A DNA stretch of 64,000 nt from Parvularcula bermudensis HTCC2503 (GCF_000152825.2 NC_014414.1:2706501-2770500); one strand, 5' to 3'. Shown: positions 44,978 through 54,472, numbered from the stretch's first letter. Notes: a model not told the origin generated them from the letters alone. Program-made: numbers and translations.

Positions 44978-45991
44978 TTAGTGATAACCGGCGTCGGGAT
45001 CGATCTTTCCACGGAACACCCAATAGGCATATCCCGTATAGGCAAGAATAATCGGTATCAGGATCACGGCGCCGACAAACATGAAAATCTGCGATTTAAA
45101 GGGGGTCGCCGCATCGAGGATCGTCACTTCCGTGGGGACGATATAGGGATAAACCGAGACCCCAAGCCCCACAAAGCACAAGGCGAATAGCGCAAGGCTC
45201 AAAACGAAGGGGGAGTAATGATAGGGTCGCCTATTGATCGACTGGAATAAGAGGAACGTCAGGACCGCCACGGCGAGGGGAACGGGCGCGGCCAAAATCA
45301 AGCCTGGCATTTCGAACCAGCGATCCGAATAGCTGCTCTCCACAAAGGGGGTAAAGAAACTCACCACCGCGATAAAGGCGATCGTGGCCACCGCAAAGCG
45401 CCAAGCGAGATAGCGCGCGCGGTCGTGAACCGGCCCCTCGGTTTTCATCAGGAGCCAGGTCGCGCCCAGTAATCCATATCCCATGACCACCGCCGCACCG
45501 GTGAGGAGAGAGAACGGGCTCAACCAATCGAACCACCCGCCCCCATAGGCGCGGCCATCGACCTCAATGCCCTGAAGCCAGGCCCCAAGCGTCACCCCTT
45601 GGGCGAAGGCGGCGGTGATCGATCCCCCGATGAAGGCACGGTCCCAATAGCGATTCCAGCGCAAGGTCCGCCACCGATATTCAAAGGCGACCCCTCGAAA
45701 AACCAGCGCCAGCAACATGGCAATGATCGGCGCATAAAGGGCGGGCATGATGATGCCGTAAGCCATGGGGAAGGCCGCGAATAAGCCCCCGCCCCCCAGC
45801 ACCAGCCAGGTCTCGTTCCCGTCCCAAACCGGCGCGACCGTGTTCATCATCAGGTCGCGATCCTTCTTCTCAGGAAAGAACGGATAGAGGATCCCCACCC
45901 CAAGATCGAAGCCGTCGAGCACGACATAGATAAAAACGGCGGTGGCGAGGAGAAAGGCCCAGGAATGGGCGAGCCAAATGCTGACTTCCAT
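44978..45991 (-). CDS. cioB: cytochrome bd-type quinol oxidase subunit II (CioB type)
   Basis: 337 residues, eight or nine membrane helices, subunit II of bd-type oxidase. Family sequence: VFIYVVLDGFDLGVGILYPFF, WDGNETWLVLGGGGLFAAFP, and EYRWRTLRWNRYWDRAFIGGS; the C-terminus retains FMFVGAVILIPIILAYTGYAYWVFRGK. The shorter length compared with the other subunit II at 47749 fits the cyanide-insensitive (short Q-loop) class. Six bases after the subunit I stop; DUF2474 follows. Confidence 0.92.
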   Translation of the reverse strand: MEVSIWLAHSWAFLLATAVFIYVVLDGFDLGVGILYPFFPEKKDRDLMMNTVAPVWDGNETWLVLGGGGLFAAFPMAYGIIMPALYAPIIAMLLALVFRGVAFEYRWRTLRWNRYWDRAFIGGSITAAFAQGVTLGAWLQGIEVDGRAYGGGWFDWLSPFSLLTGAAVVMGYGLLGATWLLMKTEGPVHDRARYLAWRFAVATIAFIAVVSFFTPFVESSYSDRWFEMPGLILAAPVPLAVAVLTFLLFQSINRRPYHYSPFVLSLALFALCFVGLGVSVYPYIVPTEVTILDAATPFKSQIFMFVGAVILIPIILAYTGYAYWVFRGKIDPDAGYH

Positions 45992-45997
45992 GACGAT

Positions 45998-47416
45998 TTA
46001 CTCCGCCGAGGCGCTAGGGGGATAGGGATCGAAAAGGGGAGCGGGGACGATACCGCCCGTGCGGATCGGCGCCGCCTCGGCCCCAGGCTCACTCGGGAGA
46101 GGCGCGGCGGCCATCAGGCGCAGAATGTAGAAGACCCCTGCCCCAAAAACGAGGAAGTAGATCACGATGAAGGCGAGGAGCGACGTGCCCACGGCCGGCG
46201 CATCCAACGGACTCACCGACTCGCTTGTCCTGAGCACCCCATAGACCGTGTAAGGTTGACGTCCCACCTCGGTGGTAATCCACCCGGCGATCACGGCGAC
46301 GAGCCCCGAAGGACTCGAATAGAGGGCCGCTCGGTGAAGCCATTTATTGGTGTAAAGGGTGCCACGAAACCGAGCCCACAGGCCAAAAAGGCCCACCCCG
46401 AGCATGAGAAAGCCAAGGGCCACCATAATTCTGAACGACCAGAAGACAATCGCCACCGGCGGCTGCTCATCGTCCGGGATCGTATCAAGGCCCGCCAGCG
46501 GCGCATCCCACTCATGTTTGAGGATCAGCGAGCTCAGCTTAGGGATCCCGACGGCATATTTCAGCTCTTGCTCCTCATCGTCGGGGATGCCGAACAGATA
46601 GAGCGGCGCACCGTCGGGGTGGCTTTCATAATGCCCCTCCATGGCCATGACTTTTTGCGGCTGATGGTCGAGCGTATTGAGACCATGGAGGTCGCCGAGG
46701 AAGATTTGCAGGGGCGCGACAACCGCCGCCATCCCCATGGCCATGGAGAACATGGTCTTCACCCCCGCATTGCCGCCCCGCCCCTTGAGGAGATGCCAGG
46801 CCGCGACCCCGCCGACGATGAAGGCGGTGGTGAGATAAGCCGCCGTCAAGGTGTGGGCCAAACGGTAAGGGAAGCTTGGGTTGAAGATGATCTCCAGCCA
46901 ATTGACCGGGATGAATTGCCCGGCATCGTTGATCGTATAGCCGGTGGGGGTGTGCATCCAGCTATTCACGGAGAGAATCCAGGTGGCGGAAATCGCCGTT
47001 CCGATGGCCACCATCAGACAGGCGATCATATGCAGGGTTGCCCCCACCCGCTCCCGACCGAAGAGCATTATGCCAAGAAAACCTGCTTCGAGGAAAAAGG
47101 CGGTCAGCACCTCATAGGCCATGAGGGGGCCAATCACCGGACCGGCCTTGTCGCTGAAGACCGACCAATTCGTCCCGAATTGATAACTCATCGTGATGCC
47201 GGAGACGACGCCCATGGCGAAGGCGATCGCGAATATCTTAATCCAAAACTTGAAGAGTCTCAGATAAGCATCCTTTTTCGTGCGTAGATAGAGGGCGTTC
47301 AGAACAGCGAGATAGCTCGCAAGGCCAATGGAGAAGGCCGGGAAGATAAAGTGGAAGGCAACGGTGAAGGCGAACTGGATCCGCGCCAGGATCAGGGGAT
47401 CAAATTGAGCGAACAT
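45998..47416 (-). CDS. cioA: cytochrome bd-type quinol oxidase subunit I (CioA type)
   Basis: 472 residues, subunit I with hemes b558, b595 and d. It starts MFAQFDPLILARIQFAFTVAFHFIFPAF with the axial His (heme b595/d) in the FHFIFPAFSIG stretch, then FWIKIFAIAFAMGVVSGITM, and the quinol-site signature GRQPYTVYGVLRT. The periplasmic Q-loop is short, as in CioA. An ATG 25 codons upstream is open but adds a non-conserved leader; the internal ATG with AGGG 8 bases upstream gives the normal N-terminus. Confidence 0.92.
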   Translation of the reverse strand: MFAQFDPLILARIQFAFTVAFHFIFPAFSIGLASYLAVLNALYLRTKKDAYLRLFKFWIKIFAIAFAMGVVSGITMSYQFGTNWSVFSDKAGPVIGPLMAYEVLTAFFLEAGFLGIMLFGRERVGATLHMIACLMVAIGTAISATWILSVNSWMHTPTGYTINDAGQFIPVNWLEIIFNPSFPYRLAHTLTAAYLTTAFIVGGVAAWHLLKGRGGNAGVKTMFSMAMGMAAVVAPLQIFLGDLHGLNTLDHQPQKVMAMEGHYESHPDGAPLYLFGIPDDEEQELKYAVGIPKLSSLILKHEWDAPLAGLDTIPDDEQPPVAIVFWSFRIMVALGFLMLGVGLFGLWARFRGTLYTNKWLHRAALYSSPSGLVAVIAGWITTEVGRQPYTVYGVLRTSESVSPLDAPAVGTSLLAFIVIYFLVFGAGVFYILRLMAAAPLPSEPGAEAAPIRTGGIVPAPLFDPYPPSASAE

Positions 47417-47518
47417 AGCAACACCCTCGGATTGGTCCTCGAATACTGAATGGGCATATAGAAACGGTATAGCCCAAAGGATACGCGTCATACTGACCGC
47501 GAGGATTGTCCCCTACGC

Positions 47519-47545
47519 AAAACGGCCCTCCGCAGGGAAGGGCCG
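47519..47545 (-). terminator. intrinsic terminator of cydABX
   Basis: On the minus strand CGGCCCT (47545-47539) and AGGGCCG (47529-47523) form a 7-bp stem with a 9-base loop followed by TTTT (47522-47519). It lies 46 bp after the cydX stop and separates the CydABX operon from CioAB, which would need its own promoter in 47417-47518. Confidence 0.75.
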
Positions 47546-47590
47546 CTGTGCCGGTGTCCGAAAGAGTTAGCGAGGCGAAGGGCGCGAGGC

Positions 47591-47728
47591 TTAGTGCTCT
47601 TGGCCGAGAATGGGAGCCGACTCGGTGCCATCGGCCTGGCGCGTCCGTTTCAATTCGAACCACATGGCGTTGAGGATCCCGACCAACGCCGCGAAACCGA
47701 GCCCGAGGGCCCAAGCGAAATACCACAT
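47591..47728 (-). CDS. cydX: CydX-like bd oxidase small subunit
   Basis: A 45-residue peptide, MWYFAWALGLGFAALVGIL and then NAMWFELKRTRQ, almost the textbook CydX/CbdX opening MWYFAW-xLG. One membrane helix sits at the N-terminus; the C-terminus is polar. CydX stabilises subunit I and the heme environment in the long Q-loop oxidase. Located 20 bases after cydB with an AAGGAGAG site 6 bases before ATG. Confidence 0.92.
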   Translation of the reverse strand: MWYFAWALGLGFAALVGILNAMWFELKRTRQADGTESAPILGQEH

Positions 47729-47748
47729 TTGTTCTCTCCTTATCGCGA

Positions 47749-48897
47749 TCAGTATGCGTGGTCCGCAGTCTTCAGGCTCTCGGTGGTGACCCGTCCCGAC
47801 ATGACCCGATAGGCCCAGGCCGTGTAGGCCAGGATCAGCGGGAGAAAGATCACCGTGGCAATCAGCATGTTCCGCAGGGTCGCCTGGCTGGAGCTTGAGT
47901 CGAAAACCATCAAGCTATGGGACGGATTTACCGTGCTGGGCAGGATGAAGGGAAACATCGAAACGCCCACAGTTGCGATGACTGAGGCCACCCCAAGCCC
48001 GGTTGCCACAAGCGTCAGACGTTGATGTTTGACCGCAAATCCAAAGGAAGCGGCGGCGAAGCCAAGAACACCGAGGGCGGGCACGATCCAAAGGATCGGC
48101 GCGGCATTGTAATTGGCAAGCCAGGCGCCCGCCTCGGTCACTGCCTCTTTGGCAAGAGGGAAGCTGCCCGCCTGCCAATCAGCGCCACCGACCACGGCAT
48201 AGCCACCAAGACCGCCCATCGCGACCAGGACACCGCCCAGGACGAACAGAATTGCCGAGCCGATCGCCCCCCACTGGCCAATGACGCGGGCCCGCTCGGC
48301 GACCACTTCGTCCGCTTTGAGATGCAGCCAGGCGGCCCCATGAGCGGCGATCATGACAAGCGATAGAACGCCGCAGAACAACGCCGCCGGGTTGAGGAGC
48401 CCAAAGAGCCCCCCCTGATAGTCGGGGCGCAAATCACCGTCATACACAAAGGGAACCCCGATCAGTGCATTACCGACGGCCACGCCGAAAATCAGCGGCG
48501 GCACCAATCCCGATAGGGTAAGCGCCCAATCCCAGCGTGAGCGCCAGACCTGCCCTGCCCGCTTCGAGCGATATTTGAAGGCCACGGGGCGCAGAATAAG
48601 AAAGAACAGCACCAGGAACATGGCCAGGTAGAAGCCCGAAAAGCTGAGGGCATAGAGGGCCGGCCAAGCAGCGAAGATCGCCCCGCCGCCGAGAATGAAC
48701 CATACCTGGTTGCCTTCCCAGACTGGGCCGACCGTGTTGATGACGACCCGCCGCTCGCTGTCGGACCGGGCGACGAGCGGCAACAGGCCCGCCGCCCCCA
48801 TATCGAACCCATCGGTGACGGCGAAGCCAATGAGGAGGATCCCCAGAAGCGCCCACCAGATCACCCTGAGCGTGGCATAATCGAACAAGAATTCCAT
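47749..48897 (-). CDS. cydB: cytochrome bd quinol oxidase subunit II (CydB)
   Basis: 382 residues, subunit II of bd-I-type oxidase. Sequence includes IGFAVTDGFDMGAAGLLPLV, VVINTVGPVWEGNQVWFILGGGAIFAAWP, RPVAFKYRSKR and the final IATVIFLPLILAYTAWAYRVMSGRV, typical of CydB. Longer than the CioB copy. Order cydA-cydB-cydX on the minus strand with 27- and 20-base gaps. Confidence 0.96.
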   Translation of the reverse strand: MEFLFDYATLRVIWWALLGILLIGFAVTDGFDMGAAGLLPLVARSDSERRVVINTVGPVWEGNQVWFILGGGAIFAAWPALYALSFSGFYLAMFLVLFFLILRPVAFKYRSKRAGQVWRSRWDWALTLSGLVPPLIFGVAVGNALIGVPFVYDGDLRPDYQGGLFGLLNPAALFCGVLSLVMIAAHGAAWLHLKADEVVAERARVIGQWGAIGSAILFVLGGVLVAMGGLGGYAVVGGADWQAGSFPLAKEAVTEAGAWLANYNAAPILWIVPALGVLGFAAASFGFAVKHQRLTLVATGLGVASVIATVGVSMFPFILPSTVNPSHSLMVFDSSSSQATLRNMLIATVIFLPLILAYTAWAYRVMSGRVTTESLKTADHAY

Positions 48898-48924
48898 AAC
48901 TTGGTCCTTTAATAATAGCTCGGA

Positions 48925-50514
48925 TTATTCCGCAGGCGCCGTTTGGGGGCCGGAGGTTTTGGTCTCTCCCAGGCCGGGCACCAGGTCATCGATTTCGTCG
49001 ATTAGGCCCGGCCCTTTCTGAACGGCGGCAATCATCAATTTGACTTCGATGAAGGCGAGAATGCCATAGACCAGCGTGAACCCGGCAATTGTAATGACGA
49101 TATCCGTCAGTGTGAGGGTCGAGGCCGCAAGGAAGGTGGGCAACACCCCCTCAATGACCCAGGGCTGACGGCCGAATTCGGCAAGAAACCAGCCCATTTC
49201 CGCAGCGATCCATGGGACCGGAAGGGAGAACAGCGCGGCGGTCAACACCCATTTGGGGGGCACCGCCTCCTTAGTGGTATAGTAAGCGGAAATCCCGAAC
49301 ACCAAGAGAAGCACAAAGCCCGCCAGAACCATGATCCGGAAGCTGAAGAAGGCGGCGGGGACAGAGGGGACGGTCGACCAGGCGGCCTGGCGGATCGTCT
49401 CATCATCGGCGGTCACAGGATCTACAACGTACCGCCGCAGCAATTGCGCGTAGCCGAGATCGTCACGGGTTTCCATGAACTGGGCGAGGGCCACTTCGTC
49501 GCTGCGGTCCGCCTTGTACGCCTCAAGCGCTTCATAAGCGATCAGCCCATTCCGTATGCGCGCCTCAGCCGTATCCACAAGCTCGAAAATACCGGGAATT
49601 TCCGTATCAAGACTACGGGTGCCGATGATCCCCATCACCCAAGGAACATGCACACCGAACCGGGTTTCACGCAGCTCCTGATCAGGAAGACCGATCAGGG
49701 TGAAGGACGCCGGCGCCTCCTCCGTGTGCCACATGGCTTCCATCGCGGCGAGTTTCATCTTTTGGTGGTCGGTCACGGCGTAGCCGCTCTCGTCACCAAG
49801 GACGATCACCGAGAGGCTGCTCGCCACCCCGAAGGCCGCCGCAATGGCGAAACTACGCTGGGCCAAGGCTATGTGGCGCCCTTTCAGCATATACCAGGCG
49901 GAAATGGCCAAGACAAAGACCGCCCCAGTGACATAGCCAGCGGATACCGTGTGCACGAACTTTGCCTGAGCCACGGGGTTGAAGAGAACCGCCATGAAGT
50001 CCGTCACCTCCATGCGCATGGTCTCCGGGTTGAAGGCAGACCCGACCGGGTTCTGCATCCAGCCATTGGCGATCAGGATCCACAGGGCCGAAAAGTTCGT
50101 GCCCAGCGCCATCAGCCAGGTCACGCCCAAATGCTGCTTAGCGCCCATACGGTCCCATCCAAAGAAGAAGAGCCCAATAAAGGTCGCCTCGAGGAAGAAG
50201 GCCATCAAGCCTTCGATCGCCAGGGGGGCGCCGAAGACGTCGCCGACATAGTGACTGTAGAACGCCCAGTTCATGCCGAACTGAAATTCCATCGTGATCC
50301 CGGTTGCGACCCCAAGGGCGAAGTTGATACCGAACAGGATCCCCCAGAATTTGGTCATCTCCCGCCAGATCTGGCGACCGGTCATGACATAGACGGTCTC
50401 CATCATCGCGACGAGAATCGACAGCCCAAGGGTTAGGGGCACGAAAAGGAAGTGGTACATCGCCGTAAGGGCAAATTGCAGGCGCGATAGATCGACGATC
50501 AACGGATCGGGCAT
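48925..50514 (-). CDS. cydA: cytochrome bd quinol oxidase subunit I (CydA)
   Basis: 529 residues (E. coli CydA 522). Start MPDPLIVDLSRLQFALTAMYHFLFVPLTLG, with the heme-ligand His in AMYHFLF, is supported by GGAGG 5 bases before ATG; a further upstream ATG adds five odd residues. The Q-loop is long (about 260-380, from DQELRETRFGVHVPWVMG to DDETIRQAAWSTVPSVPAAFF), so this is the long-Q-loop type. GRQPWVIEGVLPT is the conserved quinol-site motif. It diverges from ompW/cydDC with a 122-bp interval containing the TTGCG dyad. Confidence 0.96.
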   Translation of the reverse strand: MPDPLIVDLSRLQFALTAMYHFLFVPLTLGLSILVAMMETVYVMTGRQIWREMTKFWGILFGINFALGVATGITMEFQFGMNWAFYSHYVGDVFGAPLAIEGLMAFFLEATFIGLFFFGWDRMGAKQHLGVTWLMALGTNFSALWILIANGWMQNPVGSAFNPETMRMEVTDFMAVLFNPVAQAKFVHTVSAGYVTGAVFVLAISAWYMLKGRHIALAQRSFAIAAAFGVASSLSVIVLGDESGYAVTDHQKMKLAAMEAMWHTEEAPASFTLIGLPDQELRETRFGVHVPWVMGIIGTRSLDTEIPGIFELVDTAEARIRNGLIAYEALEAYKADRSDEVALAQFMETRDDLGYAQLLRRYVVDPVTADDETIRQAAWSTVPSVPAAFFSFRIMVLAGFVLLLVFGISAYYTTKEAVPPKWVLTAALFSLPVPWIAAEMGWFLAEFGRQPWVIEGVLPTFLAASTLTLTDIVITIAGFTLVYGILAFIEVKLMIAAVQKGPGLIDEIDDLVPGLGETKTSGPQTAPAE

Positions 50515-50564
50515 AGAATCCTCCAACACTCATGCGCTTGTGGAATTTTTCGCCGCTGCGATCT

Positions 50565-50578
50565 TTGCGCGAACGCAA
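50565..50578. promoter_or_regulatory. Crp/Fnr-type dyad TTGCG-N4-CGCAA in the cydABX/ompW-cydDC promoter
   Basis: TTGCG (50565-50569), spacer CGAA, CGCAA (50574-50578), a perfect 14-bp palindrome half-sites of Crp/Fnr family geometry. It lies 51 bp upstream of the cydA ATG and 59 bp upstream of the ompW ATG, a position able to affect both. The same half-sites recur at 55724. Confidence 0.6.
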
Positions 50579-50636
50579 GGACACCCAAGGGACAACGGCG
50601 CAGATGCTCTCACACCTTCTGTGATGGAGCGCTAAG

Positions 50637-51293
50637 ATGCGTACAACAACCTTGCTCGCCGCCCTCGCCGTGAGTTCCTCTTTCACCACGATCGCCGCCG
50701 CTGCGGAGCCGGGGGACCTTCTGGTCCGTGGGCGACTGATCGGCGTCTTGCCGACGGAAGAAACGTCGGGTGTCGAACCGGCATTCCCCGACGGGTCGGT
50801 TGAGGTCGAGAATGCCTATGTTCCCGAACTCGACTTCACCTACTTCTTCACCGATCGTATCGCGGCTGAGTTGATCCTGGCCACCAGCCCCCACGATCTT
50901 GAAGGCACCGGTGACCTCGAAGGGCTCGGGAAAGTGGCCGATGTGTGGGCGCTGCCCCCGACCGTGACAGTGCAATATCATTTCCCCCTCGCGAACGGGA
51001 TCAAGCCCTATGTCGGTGCGGGATTGAACTATACACTGTTCTACAACGAAGATGCGTCGGATTCCCTTACCGATGCGGTTGGCGATACCAAGATCGAGCT
51101 TGACGACAGTTTCGGTCTTGCTCTGCAGGTTGGGGTCGACATGCCCATCAACGATACGTGGATGGTCAATGCCGATGTCAAATACATCCAGATCGACACC
51201 ACAGCGACCCTGACGACCGGGGCGCTGGTCAACACCGTCGATGTCGATCTCGACCCCTTTGTGGTCGGTCTTGGCGTCGGCCGCACCTTTTGA
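50637..51293 (+). CDS. OmpW family outer-membrane protein
   Basis: 218 residues, an OmpW-type barrel: signal peptide to about residue 22 (VSSSFTTIAAAAEPG), GDLLVRGRLIGVLPTEE, TYFFTDRIAAELILATSPHDLEG, LPPTVTVQYHFPLANGIKPYVGAGLNYTLFYNED and GRTF at the end. In other bacteria ompW responds to oxygen and Fnr; here it shares a divergent promoter with cydA and leads into cydDC. This is the second OmpW gene in the window. Confidence 0.92.
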   Translation: MRTTTLLAALAVSSSFTTIAAAAEPGDLLVRGRLIGVLPTEETSGVEPAFPDGSVEVENAYVPELDFTYFFTDRIAAELILATSPHDLEGTGDLEGLGKVADVWALPPTVTVQYHFPLANGIKPYVGAGLNYTLFYNEDASDSLTDAVGDTKIELDDSFGLALQVGVDMPINDTWMVNADVKYIQIDTTATLTTGALVNTVDVDLDPFVVGLGVGRTF

Positions 51294-51301
51294 TCTTTGG
51301 T

Positions 51302-51322
51302 CGGATCGCTTCCCGCGATCCG
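51302..51322 (+). other. perfect 8-bp hairpin between ompW and cydD
   Basis: CGGATCGC (51302-51309) and GCGATCCG (51315-51322) form a perfect stem around TTCCC, eight bases after the ompW stop. It may reduce read-through into cydD or protect the ompW mRNA 3' end; no T-run follows. Confidence 0.55.
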
Positions 51323-51344
51323 GCCGTTCTTCACCTCATAGTTC

Positions 51345-52925
51345 ATGCCCCGTTCCTCCCCCCTCGGCCCGGCCGAAGCCGCTCTCACCACAGCGACCGC
51401 AAACGGTCGACGCGCCGCTTTTGGCCTTGGTCTGACCGCTCAAGCTGGGCGTCTTGGCACGGCGCTCAGTCTTGCCTTCCTCGCCGCGGGGATGGTGATG
51501 GACCAAGAAATGCCCATGGCGGCGCTGATTGCTTTCCCGCTGTGTCTCCTCACGGCTTTTATTGCCGGTGCCCTTTCGGACGTCGTCACAACCCGCACAG
51601 AGCAGCACGCCGCCGATCTCGTGCTCGACTGGTTTGAGCGCTTCACCGGCAGTGCCGCGGTCACCGAGGTAACCAAGATTGCCCCCGGCGATTTGGTCGG
51701 GCGCCTCACCCGTCAACCCTCCAGCGCCGCCGCTGCTATCGTCAGCATCAAGAACGCCAAGGCTATGAGCGCGGCGGGGATGCTGATGGCGCTTGGCGGC
51801 ATGGCCGTGTTTTCCTGGCAGGCGGCGTTACTCCTGCTAGTTGCAATGCCGGTGATGGTCATTTTCTTCATCCTCGTCGGGAAACTGACCAAAGAGAAGG
51901 CCACTGAGCAAGAAACCGCTCTTCAACGGCTTTCCGGTGCCTTTGCGGATCGCATCCGGTGCCTTCCCACGCTCATTGCGAGTGATGCCGTCGATCGGGA
52001 AGCGGCGCATCTTGCAGAATATCTTGACGATCATATGCGGCGCACCCGCTCGCTCCTCCGCGTGGCTTTCTTGAATTCCGGGATCTTGGATTTTTTCAGC
52101 TCCCTGAGTATTGCAATTCTTGCCGTATTCCTGGGCCTTGGACATCTTGGACTGGCGGACCTGCCGGGATTTACCGGCCATGGCCTCGCAACCAGCCTGT
52201 CCCTCTTGGTCCTGGCGCCTGAAGTCTTCGCGCCGTTGCGGCGGTTTTCCGAAGTCTATCACAGCGCCGCCGAAGGGGCGGCGAGCCTTGCCGCCCTTGA
52301 CCCCCTCTTTGAAGCAAAGAGCTTCGCCGATCCCCGCCTCCCCGCAGGACATGAGAGCACCAGGGGCCTTCGCCTGTCCCATATTGGCCGGGTACAGGAT
52401 ATAACCTTACCGGAAACAGGGCTGGTCGCGATCGTCGGCCCCTCGGGGGCGGGGAAGACGCAAATTTTGCGGGCGCTCGCCGGGGTCGATGCGAGCCGGG
52501 CGGGGCAAGTCTTTTCCTCCCGGCGCCCGCAGGCATGGATATCGGCTGAGGCGTGGCTTCCGGGCGGTCGGATTGGCGCCTTTCTCGGCGAAGACGGGGC
52601 GCTGTTCTCCTCTCTTGGATTTGAGGAGGATCCCCGCTTTGCCCAGGGCCTCGATACGATCATCGCTTCAGGCGGCGCCGATCTGTCGGGGGGGCAGCGG
52701 ATGCGACTGGCCCTTGGACGGGCGGCCACGACCGAAGACGGCATTTTGTTCGCCGACGAACCCACAGCCAAACTCGACCGGATCTCGGCTCAAACCATTC
52801 GCGAGCTGCTTTCGCAATTAAGTCGCCGGCGCCTTGTGATTGTCGCCACCCATGACCCGGTGCTGGCACATCGGGCAGTCACCCAGGTGACGCTGTCATC
52901 GCGGACCGAAATGATTGGATCATGA
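51345..52925 (+). CDS. cydD: ABC exporter subunit CydD
   Basis: 526 residues. Half of the heterodimeric CydDC transporter that exports cysteine/glutathione to the periplasm and is required for bd oxidase assembly. It has a membrane domain with five or six helices (residues 20-290) and a nucleotide-binding domain with Walker A VAIVGPSGAGKTQ, signature GGADLSGGQRMRLALGRA and Walker B GILFADEPTAKLD. The first part is shorter than in E. coli CydD. The start ATG has only a weak ribosome site, 51 bp after ompW. The stop overlaps the cydC ATG (ATGA). Confidence 0.92.
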   Translation: MPRSSPLGPAEAALTTATANGRRAAFGLGLTAQAGRLGTALSLAFLAAGMVMDQEMPMAALIAFPLCLLTAFIAGALSDVVTTRTEQHAADLVLDWFERFTGSAAVTEVTKIAPGDLVGRLTRQPSSAAAAIVSIKNAKAMSAAGMLMALGGMAVFSWQAALLLLVAMPVMVIFFILVGKLTKEKATEQETALQRLSGAFADRIRCLPTLIASDAVDREAAHLAEYLDDHMRRTRSLLRVAFLNSGILDFFSSLSIAILAVFLGLGHLGLADLPGFTGHGLATSLSLLVLAPEVFAPLRRFSEVYHSAAEGAASLAALDPLFEAKSFADPRLPAGHESTRGLRLSHIGRVQDITLPETGLVAIVGPSGAGKTQILRALAGVDASRAGQVFSSRRPQAWISAEAWLPGGRIGAFLGEDGALFSSLGFEEDPRFAQGLDTIIASGGADLSGGQRMRLALGRAATTEDGILFADEPTAKLDRISAQTIRELLSQLSRRRLVIVATHDPVLAHRAVTQVTLSSRTEMIGS

Positions 52926-54472
52926 CCTTATCCCTGCCCCCACAATGGCGTTTGGCCGCGCTGTTTGCCGCCGTTACGGCCTTGTCCAGTGTCGCCCTGG
53001 TGGGGGTCTCGGCCTGGTTCCTCGCCGCCGTGGCCCTCGCCGGGCTTGGCCCCGCGGCCTTTGCGTATAACTTCCACTTTCCCGCCGCCCTCGTTCGTCT
53101 TTTGGCCCTGCTGCGCACCGGCGGAAAATATGGCGAGCGCCTGACCGGTCACGTCGCCGCCCTCAGCGATCAGAACGCCCATCGACAACGGCTTTTTGCG
53201 CAGATGGCTGAGGCCAAGGCCCCTCGCCAGGAGGGATGGCAATTGGCCAGAACCGATCGCCTGGAAACCTTTCTCACCGATGTCGAATCCGTCGATTTCG
53301 TCCGTCTACGCAGCTTGTTGCCGGCCCTCGCCGGTGTGATCGGGGCCCTCTTCGTCATTGGCCTTACCCTTCTCACCGTGCCGCTCGCCCTTCCCGCCCT
53401 GGCGGTGGTCAGCGGCGGCCTTTGCCTTGCCTCTCTCGTCCTCAGCGCAAAGGCCGCGACATTGATGGACCGGGGTGCTCAGCGACGCCGCGCCTTCGGC
53501 CACGATGTAGGACAAAAGCTTGCCAGTGCGGTCCCCCTCGAAGGGGGGCGGGAACGCCGCGCCCGGCTGGGCGAGAGCTTGGCGATTGCTCGACAGGCAG
53601 AACGGGATCTGACGGCGGCCCGGATGCTGAACGGTCTTGCCGAGCGCATATTGTCTGTCTTTGGCCCTCTTGCTTGCCTCACCATATTGAGCCTTGCGGC
53701 CCTGACCGGCGAGTTGGGTGAGCAGGCCGTCCCCGCTGTGCTCGCCGCCTTTGCCGCGCTCAGTTTCGGGGAGGTGATGTTCCCCCTTGCGCGGGCCGAC
53801 GCGGCGCGGCGCGAGGCGCGGCAGGCCCGGGGCAGGCTTTCCTACTGGACCACCGAGGCCATGCCGGCGGTGCAAAAAGGCACGCCGCCGACCCAGCTGG
53901 AGGTGACCAACTTGCCCCTGATCGATCCGGCGGGTCGCGCCCTCGGCGGGACCGTTTCCTTCAGGGCCACCCCTGGACATCCGGTCGCGTTGGTCGGCCC
54001 CTCCGGCTGCGGAAAGACCACGCTGCTCAAGCGCCTTGCTGGATGGCTACCGTCTTCTGATGATCTGGGTCTGCCGCAAGCCCTTGGCCCTCATTGTCAC
54101 CTGAGCCTCCACGATGCCGCGGTTCTCACAGGCACCCTGCGCGATGCCCTGCTCAGTGATCAACCGGACGAGGCCCTTTGGTCCGCCGTGAAGGCCGTCG
54201 AGCTTGACCAGCGGTTTGAAGATCGAGGCCTTGAGACTCACCTGGGGCAGGAGACAATCTCATTAGGCGAGGCCCGCCGGATTGCCCTCGCCCGCGCTTA
54301 TCTAAGCCCCAAGCCGGTGCTCCTTCTCGATGAGCCGGGAGAACATCTGGATCAGGCACAGGCGCGACGTATTCTCGGTCGGCTCCTCGACCATCAGGCG
54401 GATAAGGTCATCGTCATGGTCACCCACGCAGAGGAATTGGTGAGGGGGAAAGCCAACCCGGTGGCCTGCTGA
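52922..54472 (+). CDS. cydC: ABC exporter subunit CydC
   Basis: 516 residues, partner of CydD in thiol export. Membrane domain with APAAVALAGLG-like helices (about 10-290), FLTDVESVDFVRLRSLLPALAG being a CydC-type coupling loop, and NBD with Walker A VALVGPSGCGKTTLLKRLAG; the signature is replaced by QETISLGEARRIALARAYL and Walker B is VLLLDEPGEHLD. Translationally coupled to cydD by 4 bp. Confidence 0.93.
   Translation: MTLSLPPQWRLAALFAAVTALSSVALVGVSAWFLAAVALAGLGPAAFAYNFHFPAALVRLLALLRTGGKYGERLTGHVAALSDQNAHRQRLFAQMAEAKAPRQEGWQLARTDRLETFLTDVESVDFVRLRSLLPALAGVIGALFVIGLTLLTVPLALPALAVVSGGLCLASLVLSAKAATLMDRGAQRRRAFGHDVGQKLASAVPLEGGRERRARLGESLAIARQAERDLTAARMLNGLAERILSVFGPLACLTILSLAALTGELGEQAVPAVLAAFAALSFGEVMFPLARADAARREARQARGRLSYWTTEAMPAVQKGTPPTQLEVTNLPLIDPAGRALGGTVSFRATPGHPVALVGPSGCGKTTLLKRLAGWLPSSDDLGLPQALGPHCHLSLHDAAVLTGTLRDALLSDQPDEALWSAVKAVELDQRFEDRGLETHLGQETISLGEARRIALARAYLSPKPVLLLDEPGEHLDQAQARRILGRLLDHQADKVIVMVTHAEELVRGKANPVAC

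Noticed and set aside
45965-47287. 440-codon plus-strand frame opposite cioA
   Set aside because: Antisense, His/Gly/Asp-rich composition with no membrane or family signature.
47417-47491. Upstream start for cioA at 47491
   Set aside because: Adds a leader absent from CioA/CydA proteins; the internal ATG gives the conserved N-terminus.
51345-54472. Multidrug ABC exporter for the two half transporters after ompW
   Set aside because: Order, coupling and the adjacent bd oxidase genes fit CydD/CydC better.
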